Of a DNA stretch of 64,000 bases, positions 25,726 through 35,275 are shown in pieces. The stretch comes from an uncultured Sphingomonas sp. (GTDB taxonomy: Bacteria; Pseudomonadota; Alphaproteobacteria; Sphingomonadales; Sphingomonadaceae): the NCBI GenBank assembly GCA_913775975.1, contig CAJYLQ010000015.1, positions 19,491 to 83,490 of the forward strand, read 5' to 3'. A model generated the notes under the pieces. That model searched no databases and had not been told where the DNA came from. It was given only the letters and a program-made list of their open reading frames with translations. Made by a program: the position numbers and the translations under genes. The first letter of the stretch is position 1; each line of letters starts with the position of its first letter.

Positions 25726-26403
25726 TCAATTCGCCGGCAGGCGCCAGACCACGCGACGCGACTGGCTGGAGCGGATCGGATTGCCCGACTGATCCAGCGC
25801 AGGGCTGTACCGGCCGCGACGGGTGATCGCCCGGCACGCGGCGTCGTCGAGTGCGCGCGAGCCGCTGGAGGCGGTGACACGGCAATTCTCGACACGGCCC
25901 TGGGTATTGATGTCCCAGCTGATCGCGGTCGTGCCCTCTTCTTCCGCGCGCAGCGAGCTGGGCGGATAGTCATCCTGCGTGATCCAGTCGGCCGGATTAC
26001 CCTTCGCACCCGCAGCCTTGTTGATCACAGGCGCGGGAGGCGCAGGCGGTGCGGGCGGCGCCGGGGGCGCGGGCGGTGCGGTCGGCTGCGACGGCGGAAT
26101 GATCGTCGAGGTATTGATCGCAGGCGCAGGCACCGGCGTGTTCACGATCGGCGGCGGCACGACGACCGTGGTCGGCGGTGGCGGCAGATTCGGCTGTTCC
26201 GGCGGCGGCGGCGGCGGCTCGTCCGGCGGCGGCGGCGGCGGCGGCGGTTCGACGTCAAAGGTGTTCAGATCGCCCTGCACCTGCTTGACGTACTTGTACG
26301 CCAGGCCGGTGATGAACGCATAACCCAGTACGGCGTGGATGAGCACGACGATCGCGATCGCGACCATCTTGCCGCCGCTCATCTTCTGGTCAACGTAGGC
26401 CAT
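25726..26403 (-). CDS. tonB: energy transducer TonB
   Basis: A 225-residue TonB. One N-terminal membrane helix (about residues 13-34, MVAIAIVVLIHAVLGYAFIT) with the conserved His24 is followed by a proline-rich periplasmic spacer: eight prolines at 53-60, six at 63-68 and PAP/APP repeats at 109-125. The C-terminal TonB domain (about 140-225) includes WITQDDYPPSSL and ISWDINTQGRVENCRV, with ACRAITRRGRYSPA near the end. It transmits proton-motive energy from ExbB/ExbD to outer-membrane receptors and heads the operon. Confidence 0.95.
   Translation of the reverse strand: MAYVDQKMSGGKMVAIAIVVLIHAVLGYAFITGLAYKYVKQVQGDLNTFDVEPPPPPPPPDEPPPPPPEQPNLPPPPTTVVVPPPIVNTPVPAPAINTSTIIPPSQPTAPPAPPAPPAPPAPPAPVINKAAGAKGNPADWITQDDYPPSSLRAEEEGTTAISWDINTQGRVENCRVTASSGSRALDDAACRAITRRGRYSPALDQSGNPIRSSQSRRVVWRLPAN
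26029..26247. repeat. proline-codon repeats inside tonB
   Basis: On the plus strand this reads as long GGC/GGT tracts (GGCGGCGGC... and GGCGCGGGCGG-type units), encoding poly-Pro and (Pro-Pro-Ala)n of the TonB spacer. The repeated units are prone to slippage, so spacer length may vary between strains. Confidence 0.7.
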
Positions 26404-26631
26404 TCGGCAACGACACTCCCTATGCTGTCCGAGGCTATCGCCGCCGCCACATTGCAGACATGAAAGGTCCGCAACGGAGATGGATCGGCAATTCCTCGTG
26501 AACAGTTACCTGATTCCTACCGTCGCGGCGTTCGACACGCAAACGCTTTGTCGAACGCAACAAACGTACAATCGTAAGCCGGATGAAGGCCCGCTATGTA
26601 TCAACGCGGGACCGCGCTAGTCGGAGTTATC

Positions 26632-27492
26632 ATGCCTCAATCCCGCCCCCGCCTGATCGCCACCGCGATTCTTGCCGTGATTCCGGCCATTACCGTCGCG
26701 CAGTTGCCATCGAATCGCCCCGTTTCCGCCGCAATCGCGCCGGCTCCGCCGCCATATGCCATGTTGGCCGACATGATCCTTGTAAGCCCCGTCATCGCGG
26801 ATGCGACGATCCGTTCCGTCGCCAAGATCAAGGGAGCCGAAGCGGCGAACGTCGCGCCCGGACAGCAGCGCCTGTATGTGACCGCGGATGTCGGCGCACT
26901 GATTCGCGGCGATGCCGGCCTGCCCCCCCGTGTCGGCTATGTCGTTGACGTACCGCTCGATTCGCGCGGCCGGCCGCCCGCACTGAAAAAGGCACGGATG
27001 CTGATTTTCGCCAGGCGTGTCGCGGGATCGGCTGACCAGCTGCAACTGACTGGCCCGGCGGCGCAGCTGGGCTGGACGGCCGCCGCCGATTCGCGGGTCC
27101 GCAGGATCGCCGCCGAACTCGTCGCGCCGAATGCCCCGCCCGCGATCAGGGGCGTCGGCAATGCATTCTTCGTCCCCGGCGCGCTGCCCGGCGAAAGCGA
27201 GACGCAGATCTTCCTGCAAACGACGGACGGACGGCCCGTATCGCTGTCGATCCTGCGACGACCGGGCGAGGACCCGCGCTGGTCGGTATCGCTGGGCGAG
27301 ATCGTCGAAGAGGGCGCCGGGCCGCCCGCGCACGATACGCTGCTATGGTATCGGCTCGCCTGCAGCCTGCCCCGGACGTTGCCCGACACCGCCGTCGCGC
27401 AGCTTGACGCGGATGCGGCGGCCCATGCGCGCGACGATTACACGGTAGTCCTGAGCGCCCTAGGCCCCTGCGTCCGAACGCTCACGGTCTGA
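26632..27492 (+). CDS. secreted hypothetical protein
   Basis: A 286-residue protein with an N-terminal signal peptide (MPQSRPRLIATAILAVIPAI, cleavage around ITVAQ). The ATG is preceded by CGGAG at good spacing; an earlier in-frame start lacks these features. The mature part is beta-rich with LYVTADVGALIRGDAGLPP and FVPGALPGESETQIFLQT; a Cys pair near the C-terminus (LACSLPR and LGPCVRTLTV) could form a disulphide. I do not recognise the family. It is divergent from tonB across a 228-base gap that must hold both promoters. Confidence 0.75.
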   Translation: MPQSRPRLIATAILAVIPAITVAQLPSNRPVSAAIAPAPPPYAMLADMILVSPVIADATIRSVAKIKGAEAANVAPGQQRLYVTADVGALIRGDAGLPPRVGYVVDVPLDSRGRPPALKKARMLIFARRVAGSADQLQLTGPAAQLGWTAAADSRVRRIAAELVAPNAPPAIRGVGNAFFVPGALPGESETQIFLQTTDGRPVSLSILRRPGEDPRWSVSLGEIVEEGAGPPAHDTLLWYRLACSLPRTLPDTAVAQLDADAAAHARDDYTVVLSALGPCVRTLTV

Positions 27493-27526
27493 TAGGCCAG
27501 TTCCTCGAACGGCGATTCGGCCGGCT

Positions 27527-27811
27527 TCAGCCGATTTCGAGGGTCTGGCCGGTCGTCGCCTCCGCCCCGGACAGGAAGGCGGCCGCCGCCGAAACGGCGT
27601 CCGGCGCGCTCGCGTTGGTGGCGAGAATTGCGTTGACCCGCACGGCTGGCGCGCGCCGCTCCGCCGCCAGCGCCACGGCGGATCGAACATATGACCGCGC
27701 CGCCGCCGAAGGGGGCGCGGCGATGACGGCGATGACGATCGGGCCCGGCGCCGCGAGCAGCGCCGCCAACACGTCGGCGTCCGCACCGATCGCCAGCGGC
27801 GGCCGGCTCAC
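27527..27811 (-). CDS. half-size Rossmann/SDR-like protein coupled to folB
   Basis: A 94-residue protein whose GTG start overlaps the folB stop as GTGA. The C-terminal half resembles the last strands of a short-chain dehydrogenase: VRSAVALAAERR then VRVNAILATN and AAAAFLSGAEATTGQTLEIG, the last two matching the usual VRVNAIxPG and TGQxIxVDGG. The N-terminal nucleotide-binding loop and YxxxK pair are missing. It may be a relict of a pteridine-reductase-like SDR that now serves a non-catalytic role with FolB. Intact frame and coupling argue against a simple pseudogene. Confidence 0.65.
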   Translation of the reverse strand: MSRPPLAIGADADVLAALLAAPGPIVIAVIAAPPSAAARSYVRSAVALAAERRAPAVRVNAILATNASAPDAVSAAAAFLSGAEATTGQTLEIG

Positions 27812-28179
27812 CGGCGGTGGCGCACCAGCGTGACGCCGATCGCCTCTCCCGCCTCGGCGATCGCCAGTTTCACGATCTTCACCTGCACGCGCTCGACGCG
27901 CGCATCCTGCAGAAACAGCGTCTCGCAGATATGGTCCGCCACCGCCTCGATCAGCGTGAAGTGGACGCCGGGCGGCAGCGCCCCCGTCGCCGCGTGCTTC
28001 AGGTCGAGATAGTTTTTCGACGCCGAGAGCGGCGTGTCGGGGTCGAAGCGATCCGGGCAGGTGAGGTCGACGGTGAGCGAAATGCGCAGCGGCTGCGGCA
28101 GGTGCGTTTCCTCGGAGTAAATGCCGGTCAAAACCGGCACCTCCATGTCGTGCACCTCCAGTTGAAGACGGTCGTTCAT
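27808..28179 (-). CDS. folB: dihydroneopterin aldolase
   Basis: A 123-residue folate-pathway enzyme that cleaves dihydroneopterin to 6-hydroxymethyl-dihydropterin and glycolaldehyde. Family features are the Glu of IYSEETHLPQPLRISLTV, the YLDLKHAATG region, TLIEAVADHICETLF and the Lys of VQVKIVKLAIAEAGEAIGVT. I start at MNDRLQLEVHDMEV because the upstream in-frame extension is not family-like. No other fol genes are adjacent; a half-SDR follows with a 4-base overlap. Confidence 0.9.
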   Translation of the reverse strand: MNDRLQLEVHDMEVPVLTGIYSEETHLPQPLRISLTVDLTCPDRFDPDTPLSASKNYLDLKHAATGALPPGVHFTLIEAVADHICETLFLQDARVERVQVKIVKLAIAEAGEAIGVTLVRHRR

Positions 28180-28344
28180 GGCCGCGCGCCCTACCCCCGC
28201 CCGCGGCGGGGAGCAATCGCGCGAAAGCATCGCCGCGCGCAGACGCGGTGCGCGGCTTCGCCCTCCGTCATGCCCTTGTGTTGTCACGCAACGGCTCTAC
28301 AGCCCGCACCCGCCGCGTTCCGCCGGACCGGCCAGGGGAATGCG

Positions 28345-28851
28345 ATGACCGCGATCGTCCCGCTCGCACCGGAATACGGGGGTGCGGTGGAGGAACTGCT
28401 CGACCAGGCTTTCGGCCCGGGCCGACGCACGCGTACCGCCTATGCCGTGCGGGGCGCGACGCAGGCGATCCCCGCGCTCAGCTTCGCTGCGCTCGACGCG
28501 GGGGGCCAGCTCGTGGGGTCGATCCAGTGCTGGCCGGTCGAGTTGGCCCGCGATGCCGGTGGCCGCGTGCCGATGGTGATGGTGGGGCCGGTCGCGGTGA
28601 CCCCGGCGCTGCAACAGGCGGGACTGGGGCGCCGGTTGATGCGGGCGGCGCTGGATGCCGCCGCAACCACAGGTCACGACCGCGCGCTGATGCTGATCGG
28701 CGACCCCGAATATTATGCCCGCTTCTTCGGCTTCTCCGCGGAGCGTACCGGCCGGTGGCGGCTGCCCGGGCCGGTGGAGCGGCATCGGCTGCTCGCGCGC
28801 GGCCCGGACGTGCCGGATGCGGCCGGGATGCTGGGCCCCGCATCCGCCTGA
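28345..28851 (+). CDS. GNAT family N-acetyltransferase
   Basis: A 168-residue acetyltransferase of the YhbS type. VMVGPVAVTPALQQAGLGRRLM contains the acetyl-CoA-binding QxxGxG/A signature, and ALMLIGDPEYYARFFGF is the characteristic following strand and turn. AGGGGA precedes the ATG. Substrate unknown. It starts a plus-strand run leading to the CCA-adding enzyme, with a 37-base gap to the next gene. Confidence 0.9.
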   Translation: MTAIVPLAPEYGGAVEELLDQAFGPGRRTRTAYAVRGATQAIPALSFAALDAGGQLVGSIQCWPVELARDAGGRVPMVMVGPVAVTPALQQAGLGRRLMRAALDAAATTGHDRALMLIGDPEYYARFFGFSAERTGRWRLPGPVERHRLLARGPDVPDAAGMLGPASA

Positions 28852-28888
28852 TCTTTACGCGGCGCGGGCGCGCCCCTACCTGCCGGTC

Positions 28889-29449
28889 ATGCCGATGGAG
28901 CCGCTGCCCGACCTCGCGACGCTGAGCCTGCAGGAGATCGCCGCGCTGGCGGAGGCCAGGCGCCTGCCCCCGGTCGAGCAATGGCACCCCGCGCATTGCG
29001 GCGACAGCGAGATGCGGATCGCGCGCGACGGGACCTGGTATCATCAGGGTACCCCGATCACGCGGCCGGCGATGGTGCGACTGTTCTCCACGATCCTGCG
29101 CCGCGAGCCGGACGGCGGCCATGTCCTCGTCACCCCGGTGGAGAAACTGTCGATCGCGGTCGAGGACGCGCCCTTCATCGCGGTGGCGATGAAGGCCGAG
29201 GGCGAAGGCCGGGATGCGCACCTCGTCTTCCAGCTGAACACCGGCGACATCGTGACGGCGGGGCCCGACCACGCGCTGCGGCTGGCGACCGTCGATGGCG
29301 AGCCGCGCCCCTACCTGCACGTGCGGCGCGGGCTGGAGGCGCTGATCGGCCGCGCGGTCTATTACGAACTGGCCGAACGGGCGCTGGCCGAACCGGGCCG
29401 GCCGGGCGTGTGGAGCGACGGCGTATTCTTTCCGCTGGGCGAGGCATGA
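28889..29449 (+). CDS. DUF1285 domain protein
   Basis: A 186-residue protein. The N-terminal segment PVEQWHPAHCGDSEMRIARD and TWYHQGTPITRPAMVRLFS are the hallmark of DUF1285, a two-domain family of unknown function with conserved FxLNTGD here present as VFQLNTGDIVTAGPDH. The ATG used is the first of two (second is two codons later). Its stop overlaps the Nudix start (ATGA), so it is coupled to that gene. Confidence 0.88.
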   Translation: MPMEPLPDLATLSLQEIAALAEARRLPPVEQWHPAHCGDSEMRIARDGTWYHQGTPITRPAMVRLFSTILRREPDGGHVLVTPVEKLSIAVEDAPFIAVAMKAEGEGRDAHLVFQLNTGDIVTAGPDHALRLATVDGEPRPYLHVRRGLEALIGRAVYYELAERALAEPGRPGVWSDGVFFPLGEA

Positions 29450-30030
29450 CTCTGGCGGCGCGACTGCGGGAAAGGCTGGCGCGCCCGCATGACGGGGCAC
29501 TGCTGCCCGGCGACCTGCCCGAACTGGCGGGCCAGCCGGCCGATGCGCTGACGCCGGCGGCGGTGCTCGTCGCCGTGACCGACCGGTCGGAGCCGGGCGT
29601 GATCCTGACGCAGCGGACGGAGACGCTGCGCCGCCATGCGGGCCAGGTCGCCTTTCCCGGCGGGCGGCTCGACCCCGGAGAGACTGTGACGGTCGCGGCG
29701 CTGCGGGAGGCGGAGGAGGAAATCGCGCTGCCCACGCATGCGGTGGAATTGATCGGCATCGCCGACCGCTATCGCACGACGACGGGGTTCGAGGTGACGC
29801 CCGTGATAGGCGTCGTGCCGCCGGACCTGCCGCTGGTGCCGGCGGAGGCGGAGGTCGCTAGCGTGTTCGAGGTTCCGTTCGCCTTTCTACTCGATCCGGC
29901 CAATCATCACGTCGGGTCCGGCGTCTGGCGTGGCGCGGAACGGCGTTTCATAGAGATTCCATGGCAGAACAGACGGATTTGGGGCGCTACCGCGGCGATG
30001 ATCGTGAACCTGTCGCGGCGGCTGGCATGA
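29446..30030 (+). CDS. Nudix hydrolase, CoA pyrophosphatase type
   Basis: A 194-residue Nudix enzyme. VAFPGGRLDPGETVTVAAL and REAEEEIAL together form the Nudix box; LRRHAGQVAFPGG and TTGFEVTPVIGVVP match the NudL/YeaB CoA pyrophosphatase subgroup, which hydrolyses CoA and its derivatives to phosphopantetheine and 3',5'-ADP. It overlaps both the upstream DUF1285 gene and the downstream CCA enzyme by four bases, forming a three-gene coupled set. Confidence 0.92.
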   Translation: MTLAARLRERLARPHDGALLPGDLPELAGQPADALTPAAVLVAVTDRSEPGVILTQRTETLRRHAGQVAFPGGRLDPGETVTVAALREAEEEIALPTHAVELIGIADRYRTTTGFEVTPVIGVVPPDLPLVPAEAEVASVFEVPFAFLLDPANHHVGSGVWRGAERRFIEIPWQNRRIWGATAAMIVNLSRRLA

Positions 30031-31220
30031 CCGCCATGCTGACGCTGCCGCTGCCGGACGCGCCGTGGCGATCCTGGCCCGGCCTCGACCGGTTGGCCGC
30101 CGTACTGGATGCCGGTGCGCTGGATGGCGCACGCTTCGTAGGCGGGGCGGTGCGCGATACGCTGCTGGGCGTGTCGGTCGCCGATGTCGATATCGCCACC
30201 CGCCATGTCCCCGACACGGTGATCGCGCGGCTGAAGGCGGCCGGCATTCGCGTGGTGCCGACCGGCATCGACCATGGCACCGTCACCGCCGTGCTGGACG
30301 GTCGTCCGATCGAGGTCACGACGCTGCGTCGCGACGTATCCACCGATGGCCGCCGCGCCACCGTCGCCTTCACCGACGACTGGCGGGAGGACGCGGCGCG
30401 GCGCGATTTCACGATGAACGCGCTCTATGCCGATCCGCTGACCGGCGCGATCCAAGACTATTTCGGCGGACTGGCCGATCTGGCGGCGCGGCGGGTGCGC
30501 TTCATCGGCGATCCGTTGCAGCGGATCGCAGAGGATCACCTGCGCATCCTGCGCTTCTTCCGCTTCCACGCGCGCTTCGGCGAGGCGATCGATGCGGAGG
30601 GGCTGGCCGCGTGCGAGGCGCGGGCGAACGACCTGATGGCGCTGTCGAGGGAGCGGATCGCCTCTGAATTCCTGAAGCTGCTGGTGACGCCGGCTGCCGT
30701 GCCGGTCATGGCGCTGACGATCGACCGCGGCATCTGGCGCGCGGTTCTGCCCGAAATGGATGCGGAGGGTGCCGCGCGCCTCGCCAGGCTAGCCGATGCG
30801 GAGGCGAAGGCGGGCATCGTGGCCGATCCGATCCGGCGGCTCGCGGCGCTGGTGCCGCCGCCCTTCGCCGACGCGATCGGTGCGCGGCTGAAATTGTCCA
30901 ACCTGCAACGCCGCCGGCTTGTCACGGCGACGGCGGGACCGGGTGCGGAAGGACCCCGCGCACTGGCCTATCGCGCGGGGACGGAGGGTGCGACGGACCG
31001 GCTGCTGCTGGCCGGCGAGGATCCCGCCGCGCTGGCGGGATGGCAGCCCCCAGCCCTGCCGATCACCGGCGGCGCGCTGGTCGAGCGCGGGCTGCACAAG
31101 GGGCCCGCCGTCGCCGCCGCGCTACGCCAGATCGAGACGCGGTGGATCGCCGAGGGCTTTCCCGACGCGGAAAGGGTGGCGACGATCGCCGATTCGGTGG
31201 TGGCGGAGGCGCTGGCCTGA
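30027..31220 (+). CDS. cca: CCA tRNA nucleotidyltransferase
   Basis: A 397-residue class II tRNA CCA-adding enzyme or related poly(A) polymerase family member. FVGGAVRDTLLG is the nucleotidyltransferase G-loop, VADVDIAT supplies the two metal-binding Asp, and DFTMNALYAD with ILRFFRFHARF are the following family motifs. The start is the ATGA overlap with the Nudix gene; a longer in-frame start inside that gene is unlikely. The gene is convergent with the GGDEF/EAL gene, seven bases apart. Confidence 0.95.
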   Translation: MTAMLTLPLPDAPWRSWPGLDRLAAVLDAGALDGARFVGGAVRDTLLGVSVADVDIATRHVPDTVIARLKAAGIRVVPTGIDHGTVTAVLDGRPIEVTTLRRDVSTDGRRATVAFTDDWREDAARRDFTMNALYADPLTGAIQDYFGGLADLAARRVRFIGDPLQRIAEDHLRILRFFRFHARFGEAIDAEGLAACEARANDLMALSRERIASEFLKLLVTPAAVPVMALTIDRGIWRAVLPEMDAEGAARLARLADAEAKAGIVADPIRRLAALVPPPFADAIGARLKLSNLQRRRLVTATAGPGAEGPRALAYRAGTEGATDRLLLAGEDPAALAGWQPPALPITGGALVERGLHKGPAVAAALRQIETRWIAEGFPDAERVATIADSVVAEALA

Positions 31221-31227
31221 CCGGGCG

Positions 31228-32877
31228 TCAGGCGGTCAGCATCGCCAGCGCCGCGTCCGCCTCCAGCGGACGCGCGTAGAAATAGCCCTGGCCATAGGTG
31301 CAGCCGAGCGCGGCGAGCGTCTGCGACAGTTCGAGCGTCTCTACCCCCTCGGCGGTAGTCATCATCCCCAATGCCTGCGCCAGGCCGAGGATCGCACGGA
31401 CGATCGCGATCTTGTCCCGGTCGGCCAGCATCCCGGTCACGAACGACCGGTCGATCTTCAGGATGTCGATCGGCAATTGCTGGAGATAGGCGAGGTTGGA
31501 ATAGCCGGTGCCGAAATCGTCCATCGCCAGTCGCGATCCCATCGCCTTCAGCGCGTGCATCACCGTGGCGATGCGATCGGGATCGGCGACCAACGCGCTT
31601 TCGGTCAATTCCAGCGTGAAGCGGTCGCCGGTGATGCCATGCGCCTCCAGCGCATCGCGGACCAGCCGGGGCACCGGATCGCGGTGCAGCTGGATTGCGG
31701 AGAGGTTCACCGCCAGCCGCGCGCCGCTATCGCCGCCGCATTGCGCGTCCCATGCCGCGATGGTCCGCGCAGCCTCATCGATCGCCCAGCGGCCAAGGGG
31801 GATGATGAGCCCCGATTCTTCCGCTACCGGGATGAACTCGGTCGGCGACCGTTCGGTGCCGTCCTCGTCGCGCCAGCGCGCCAGCGCCTCGAACGCGATG
31901 ATGCGGTCGGTTGCCATGTCGCAAATCGGCTGGAAGGCGAGGCGCAGCCGCTGCTCCTCGATCGCGCGGCGCAGTTCCGTCTCCAGCCCGAATTGCGCGC
32001 GGGCGATCGCGAACGTGTGGTTCTGATAGGTTTCGATCCGGCCGCTTTCCTTGGCCCGCTTCGTCGCGAACTGCGCGCGGCGGAGCAGTTCCTCCACCTC
32101 GTCACGCGATTCGCCCAGCGCGATGCCGATTGCGCATTCGACCGATATCTCGAAATCGGTCAGGCGGAACGGGTTGGCCAGTGCCCGCCGTACGCGGTCG
32201 CCCAGGATCACCGCCTCCTGCGGCGAGTTATCCAGCGCCAGCAGGATGCCGAATTCGTTGCCGCCGATCCGCGCCAGTGTGTCGCGGGCGCGCAATGCGC
32301 CCTTGATCCGGCGGGCAACGGTAATGAGCAGCTCGTCCCCCGCCAGGCCGCCCAGACACGCGTTGACGCGTGCGAATCGGGCGAGGTCGATCACCAGTAC
32401 CGCGCGCTTGCCCGCATCGTCGCCGCCGGTATCGCCCGCGTCGCTGAACCCCTCGCGATTGGGCAGGCCGGTCAGGCTGTCGGTGGTCATCTCCCGCCTC
32501 AGGCTGCGTTCGGTGTTCACGCGCGCGGTCTGGTCGAGCAACGTCAGCACGCAGCGCCCGCCCGCGCGGGCGGCCGAGACGCGATAGAAGCGGCCGGTCA
32601 GGCCCTCCCCGCAGGTCCAGTCGAAATCCGTCCGCTGCTGATCGGACGCGAACAGCGCCGCCGCCCGCGGCGCGGCCGCCTCCATCAGCGTCACCTGCTG
32701 CAGCGGATCGGCCAGCCCCGCCATCCGGTAGGCACGATTGATCGCCAGCACATAGAGCGCGGCGCCGCGCAGCTGCACCTCCGCCGCCGGAACCGGGAAA
32801 AGGTCCAGGCACGCCCCGGTCGAATCGGCGGGCGCGTCGTGCGGAGCCGTGTCGAGAGGGGGGATGGTGACCATCAC
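31228..32877 (-). CDS. GGDEF/EAL domain protein, probable c-di-GMP phosphodiesterase
   Basis: A 549-residue soluble protein: PAS-like N-terminus (about 1-120), GGDEF domain (about 128-285) and EAL domain (about 300-549). The cyclase signature reads GGNEF at 205-209, with Asn in place of the key Asp, so diguanylate cyclase activity may be weak or lost. The EAL domain keeps FEALARW (329-335), VNLSAIQLHRD, LELTESAL and DDFGTGYSNLAYL, expected of an active phosphodiesterase. No membrane segment is present. It lies downstream of parC on the same strand but ~70 bases away. Confidence 0.93.
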   Translation of the reverse strand: MMVTIPPLDTAPHDAPADSTGACLDLFPVPAAEVQLRGAALYVLAINRAYRMAGLADPLQQVTLMEAAAPRAAALFASDQQRTDFDWTCGEGLTGRFYRVSAARAGGRCVLTLLDQTARVNTERSLRREMTTDSLTGLPNREGFSDAGDTGGDDAGKRAVLVIDLARFARVNACLGGLAGDELLITVARRIKGALRARDTLARIGGNEFGILLALDNSPQEAVILGDRVRRALANPFRLTDFEISVECAIGIALGESRDEVEELLRRAQFATKRAKESGRIETYQNHTFAIARAQFGLETELRRAIEEQRLRLAFQPICDMATDRIIAFEALARWRDEDGTERSPTEFIPVAEESGLIIPLGRWAIDEAARTIAAWDAQCGGDSGARLAVNLSAIQLHRDPVPRLVRDALEAHGITGDRFTLELTESALVADPDRIATVMHALKAMGSRLAMDDFGTGYSNLAYLQQLPIDILKIDRSFVTGMLADRDKIAIVRAILGLAQALGMMTTAEGVETLELSQTLAALGCTYGQGYFYARPLEADAALAMLTA

Positions 32878-32944
32878 CGACGCTATGGCCGCAAGTTCGT
32901 TAAAAGGGGCTAAAGCATCCGTGCAAGACGCCCCTTCCGCGTCG

Positions 32945-35191
32945 TCAATGGAACCGATTGTCGCGCGGGAAGCCCGTCGGCGGCATCCGTCCCGCCGCGC
33001 CGCGCGCCGCGCGCCACGACGACAGGTCGGTTTCCGTGCGGGTGCGGCCGGTATCGCCGCCCATCGCCCAGCTGATCCCCTCCGCGAAGACGAACGTCAT
33101 CGCATCCGACAGGCCCCCGTCATGATAGCGCTGGAGCTGGAGCCCCTGCCCGCGCGTCATCTCGACCAGCTCGTTCAGCGGAAAGACGAGCATCTTGCGA
33201 TTCTCGCCGATCGCCGCGACGTAGTCATGCGCCGGATCGACCGGGCGCATGATCTTCAGCCGCGCGCCGGGGCGCGGCGTGACCACCGTCTTCCCCTTGC
33301 GCGTTTCCGCGATCGTCTCTGCGGTCGGCGCGATGAAGCCGCGCCCGTCGCTCGAGACCAGCAACAGCTTCGCGGCGCGGCTTGCGGGCAGGAAGCCGAC
33401 CAAGCCGGTCGCCCCGTCCAGATCGATCATCGCCCGCACCGGCTCGCCGAAACCGCGCCCGCCCGGCAACTTGTCCGCCGCCAGCGTGTAGAAGCGGCCA
33501 TTCTCCGCCGCCAGCAACAGCTTGTCCGTCGTCTGCGCGTGGAAGGCGAAAGCGGGACCGTCCCCCTCCTTGAACTTCAGCGTGTCGGCGGAGGCGAGGT
33601 CGACATGCCCCTTCATCGCGCGCACCCAGCCGCGCTGGGAGAGGATGACGGTGATCGGCTCGCGCTCGATCATCGCTTCAAGCGGGATGTCACGGGTCGG
33701 CGCGGCCTCCTCGATCGTGGTGCGCCGTGCGCCCAGCGCCGTTTCCGGGCCATAGCGGTCGCGGATGCGCTTCAGGTCGCGCTTCATCCGCGTCTTCTGG
33801 CGGGCGGGGCTTTCGAGCAGCGCGGTCAGGTCCGCCCGCTCCTTGTCGAGCGAGTCGCGCTCCTTGCGGATCTCGAACTCTTCCAGCCGGCGCAGCGAGC
33901 GCAGCCGCATGTTCAGGATCGCCTCCGCCTGCCGGTCGGTCAGGCCGAATTCCGCGATCATCACTGCCTTCGGCTCGTCCTCGATGCGGATGATCTCGAT
34001 CACCCGGTCGAGGTTCAGATAGGCGATCAGATAGCCGTCGAGCAGCTCGATCCGGTCGGCGATCCGGTCCAGCCGGTGCCGGGTGCGCCGCTCCAGCACG
34101 ACGAACTGATGCTCGACCCATGCCGCCAGCGCCTCCTTCAGGCTCATGACGCGCGGCGTGCGATCCTTGTCGAGGACGTTCAGGTTCAGCGAGAAGCGCG
34201 TCTCAAGCTCGGTCAGGCGGAACAGCCCGTCCATCAGCACCTGCGCATCGACCGTGCGGCTGCGCGGCTCCAGCACGATGCGGACCTCCGCGTCCGATTC
34301 GTCGCGCACATCGGCCAGGATCGGCAGCTTGCGATCGTTGATGAGAGCGGCGATCTGCTCGATCAGCTTGCCCTTCTGGACGCCATAGGGGACTTCGCTG
34401 ACCACCACCTGCCAGCCGCCGCCCTTCTCCCGCTCCACGGACCAGCGCGCGCGGACGCGGAAGCTGCCACGCCCGGTGCGGTAACTCTCGGCGATGACGG
34501 CAGGCGGATCGACGACGAGGCCGCCAGTCGGAAAGTCCGGTCCCTTCACATGCGCCAGCACGTCCGCTTGCCCATCGTCGACCAGCGCGATCGCGGCGTC
34601 GAGCAATTCGGCGGCATTGTGCGGGGGGATGCTGGTCGCCATGCCGACCGCGATGCCCGCCGCGCCATTTGCCAGCAGGTTGGGGAACAGGCCGGGAAAC
34701 AGCTCCGGCTCCTGCTCCTCGCCATTATAGGTCGGGCGATAGTCGACGGCCTGTTCGTCCAGCCCATCCATCAGGTCGATCGCGACCTGCGTCAGCCGTG
34801 CCTCGGTATAGCGATAGGCGGCGGCGTTATCGCCATCGATATTGCCGAAATTGCCCTGCCCGTCGACCAGCGGGTAACGTAGCGCGAAATCCTGGGCCAG
34901 CCGGACCATCGCGTCATAGACGGACTGGTCGCCATGCGGATGATATTTGCCGATCACGTCGCCCACGACGCGCGCGCATTTCTTGTACCCCGCATTGGGA
35001 TCGAGCCGCAGCAGCCGCATCGCCCATAGCAGGCGGCGATGCACCGGCTTCAGCCCGTCGCGCACATCGGGCAGCGAGCGCGCGGTGATCGTCGACAGCG
35101 CATAGACGAGATACCGCTCCGACAGCGCGCTGTCGAAGGGCGCGTCGAGGATGCCGATCGGCGTATCGGGTCCGGTCAGGTCGGTCGCCAT
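32945..35191 (-). CDS. parC: DNA topoisomerase IV subunit A
   Basis: A 748-residue type IIA topoisomerase subunit that decatenates daughter chromosomes with Par[21 protein letters not shown] and [20 protein letters not shown] lie in the DNA-cleavage domain; the catalytic Tyr is Tyr128 in YRYTEARL. The position equal to quinolone-relevant Ser80 of E. coli ParC is Gln89. The C-terminal ~270 residues form the beta-pinwheel DNA-wrapping domain without the GyrA box, which supports ParC over GyrA. It is divergent from a secreted hydrolase. Confidence 0.95.
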   Translation of the reverse strand: MATDLTGPDTPIGILDAPFDSALSERYLVYALSTITARSLPDVRDGLKPVHRRLLWAMRLLRLDPNAGYKKCARVVGDVIGKYHPHGDQSVYDAMVRLAQDFALRYPLVDGQGNFGNIDGDNAAAYRYTEARLTQVAIDLMDGLDEQAVDYRPTYNGEEQEPELFPGLFPNLLANGAAGIAVGMATSIPPHNAAELLDAAIALVDDGQADVLAHVKGPDFPTGGLVVDPPAVIAESYRTGRGSFRVRARWSVEREKGGGWQVVVSEVPYGVQKGKLIEQIAALINDRKLPILADVRDESDAEVRIVLEPRSRTVDAQVLMDGLFRLTELETRFSLNLNVLDKDRTPRVMSLKEALAAWVEHQFVVLERRTRHRLDRIADRIELLDGYLIAYLNLDRVIEIIRIEDEPKAVMIAEFGLTDRQAEAILNMRLRSLRRLEEFEIRKERDSLDKERADLTALLESPARQKTRMKRDLKRIRDRYGPETALGARRTTIEEAAPTRDIPLEAMIEREPITVILSQRGWVRAMKGHVDLASADTLKFKEGDGPAFAFHAQTTDKLLLAAENGRFYTLAADKLPGGRGFGEPVRAMIDLDGATGLVGFLPASRAAKLLLVSSDGRGFIAPTAETIAETRKGKTVVTPRPGARLKIMRPVDPAHDYVAAIGENRKMLVFPLNELVEMTRGQGLQLQRYHDGGLSDAMTFVFAEGISWAMGGDTGRTRTETDLSSWRAARGAAGRMPPTGFPRDNRFH

Positions 35192-35275
35192 ATGTTCCGC
35201 CTCCTAGGGCAGGCGTACGGTTCCGGCAAGCGGCGCGGGTTTCACGCTGCGTCGGACGGCGATAGGCTGCGGCGC

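Noticed and set aside
32849..34882. A 677-codon plus-strand frame opposite parC
   Set aside because: Low-complexity Arg/Gln-rich translation with no motif; ParC on the other strand is certain.
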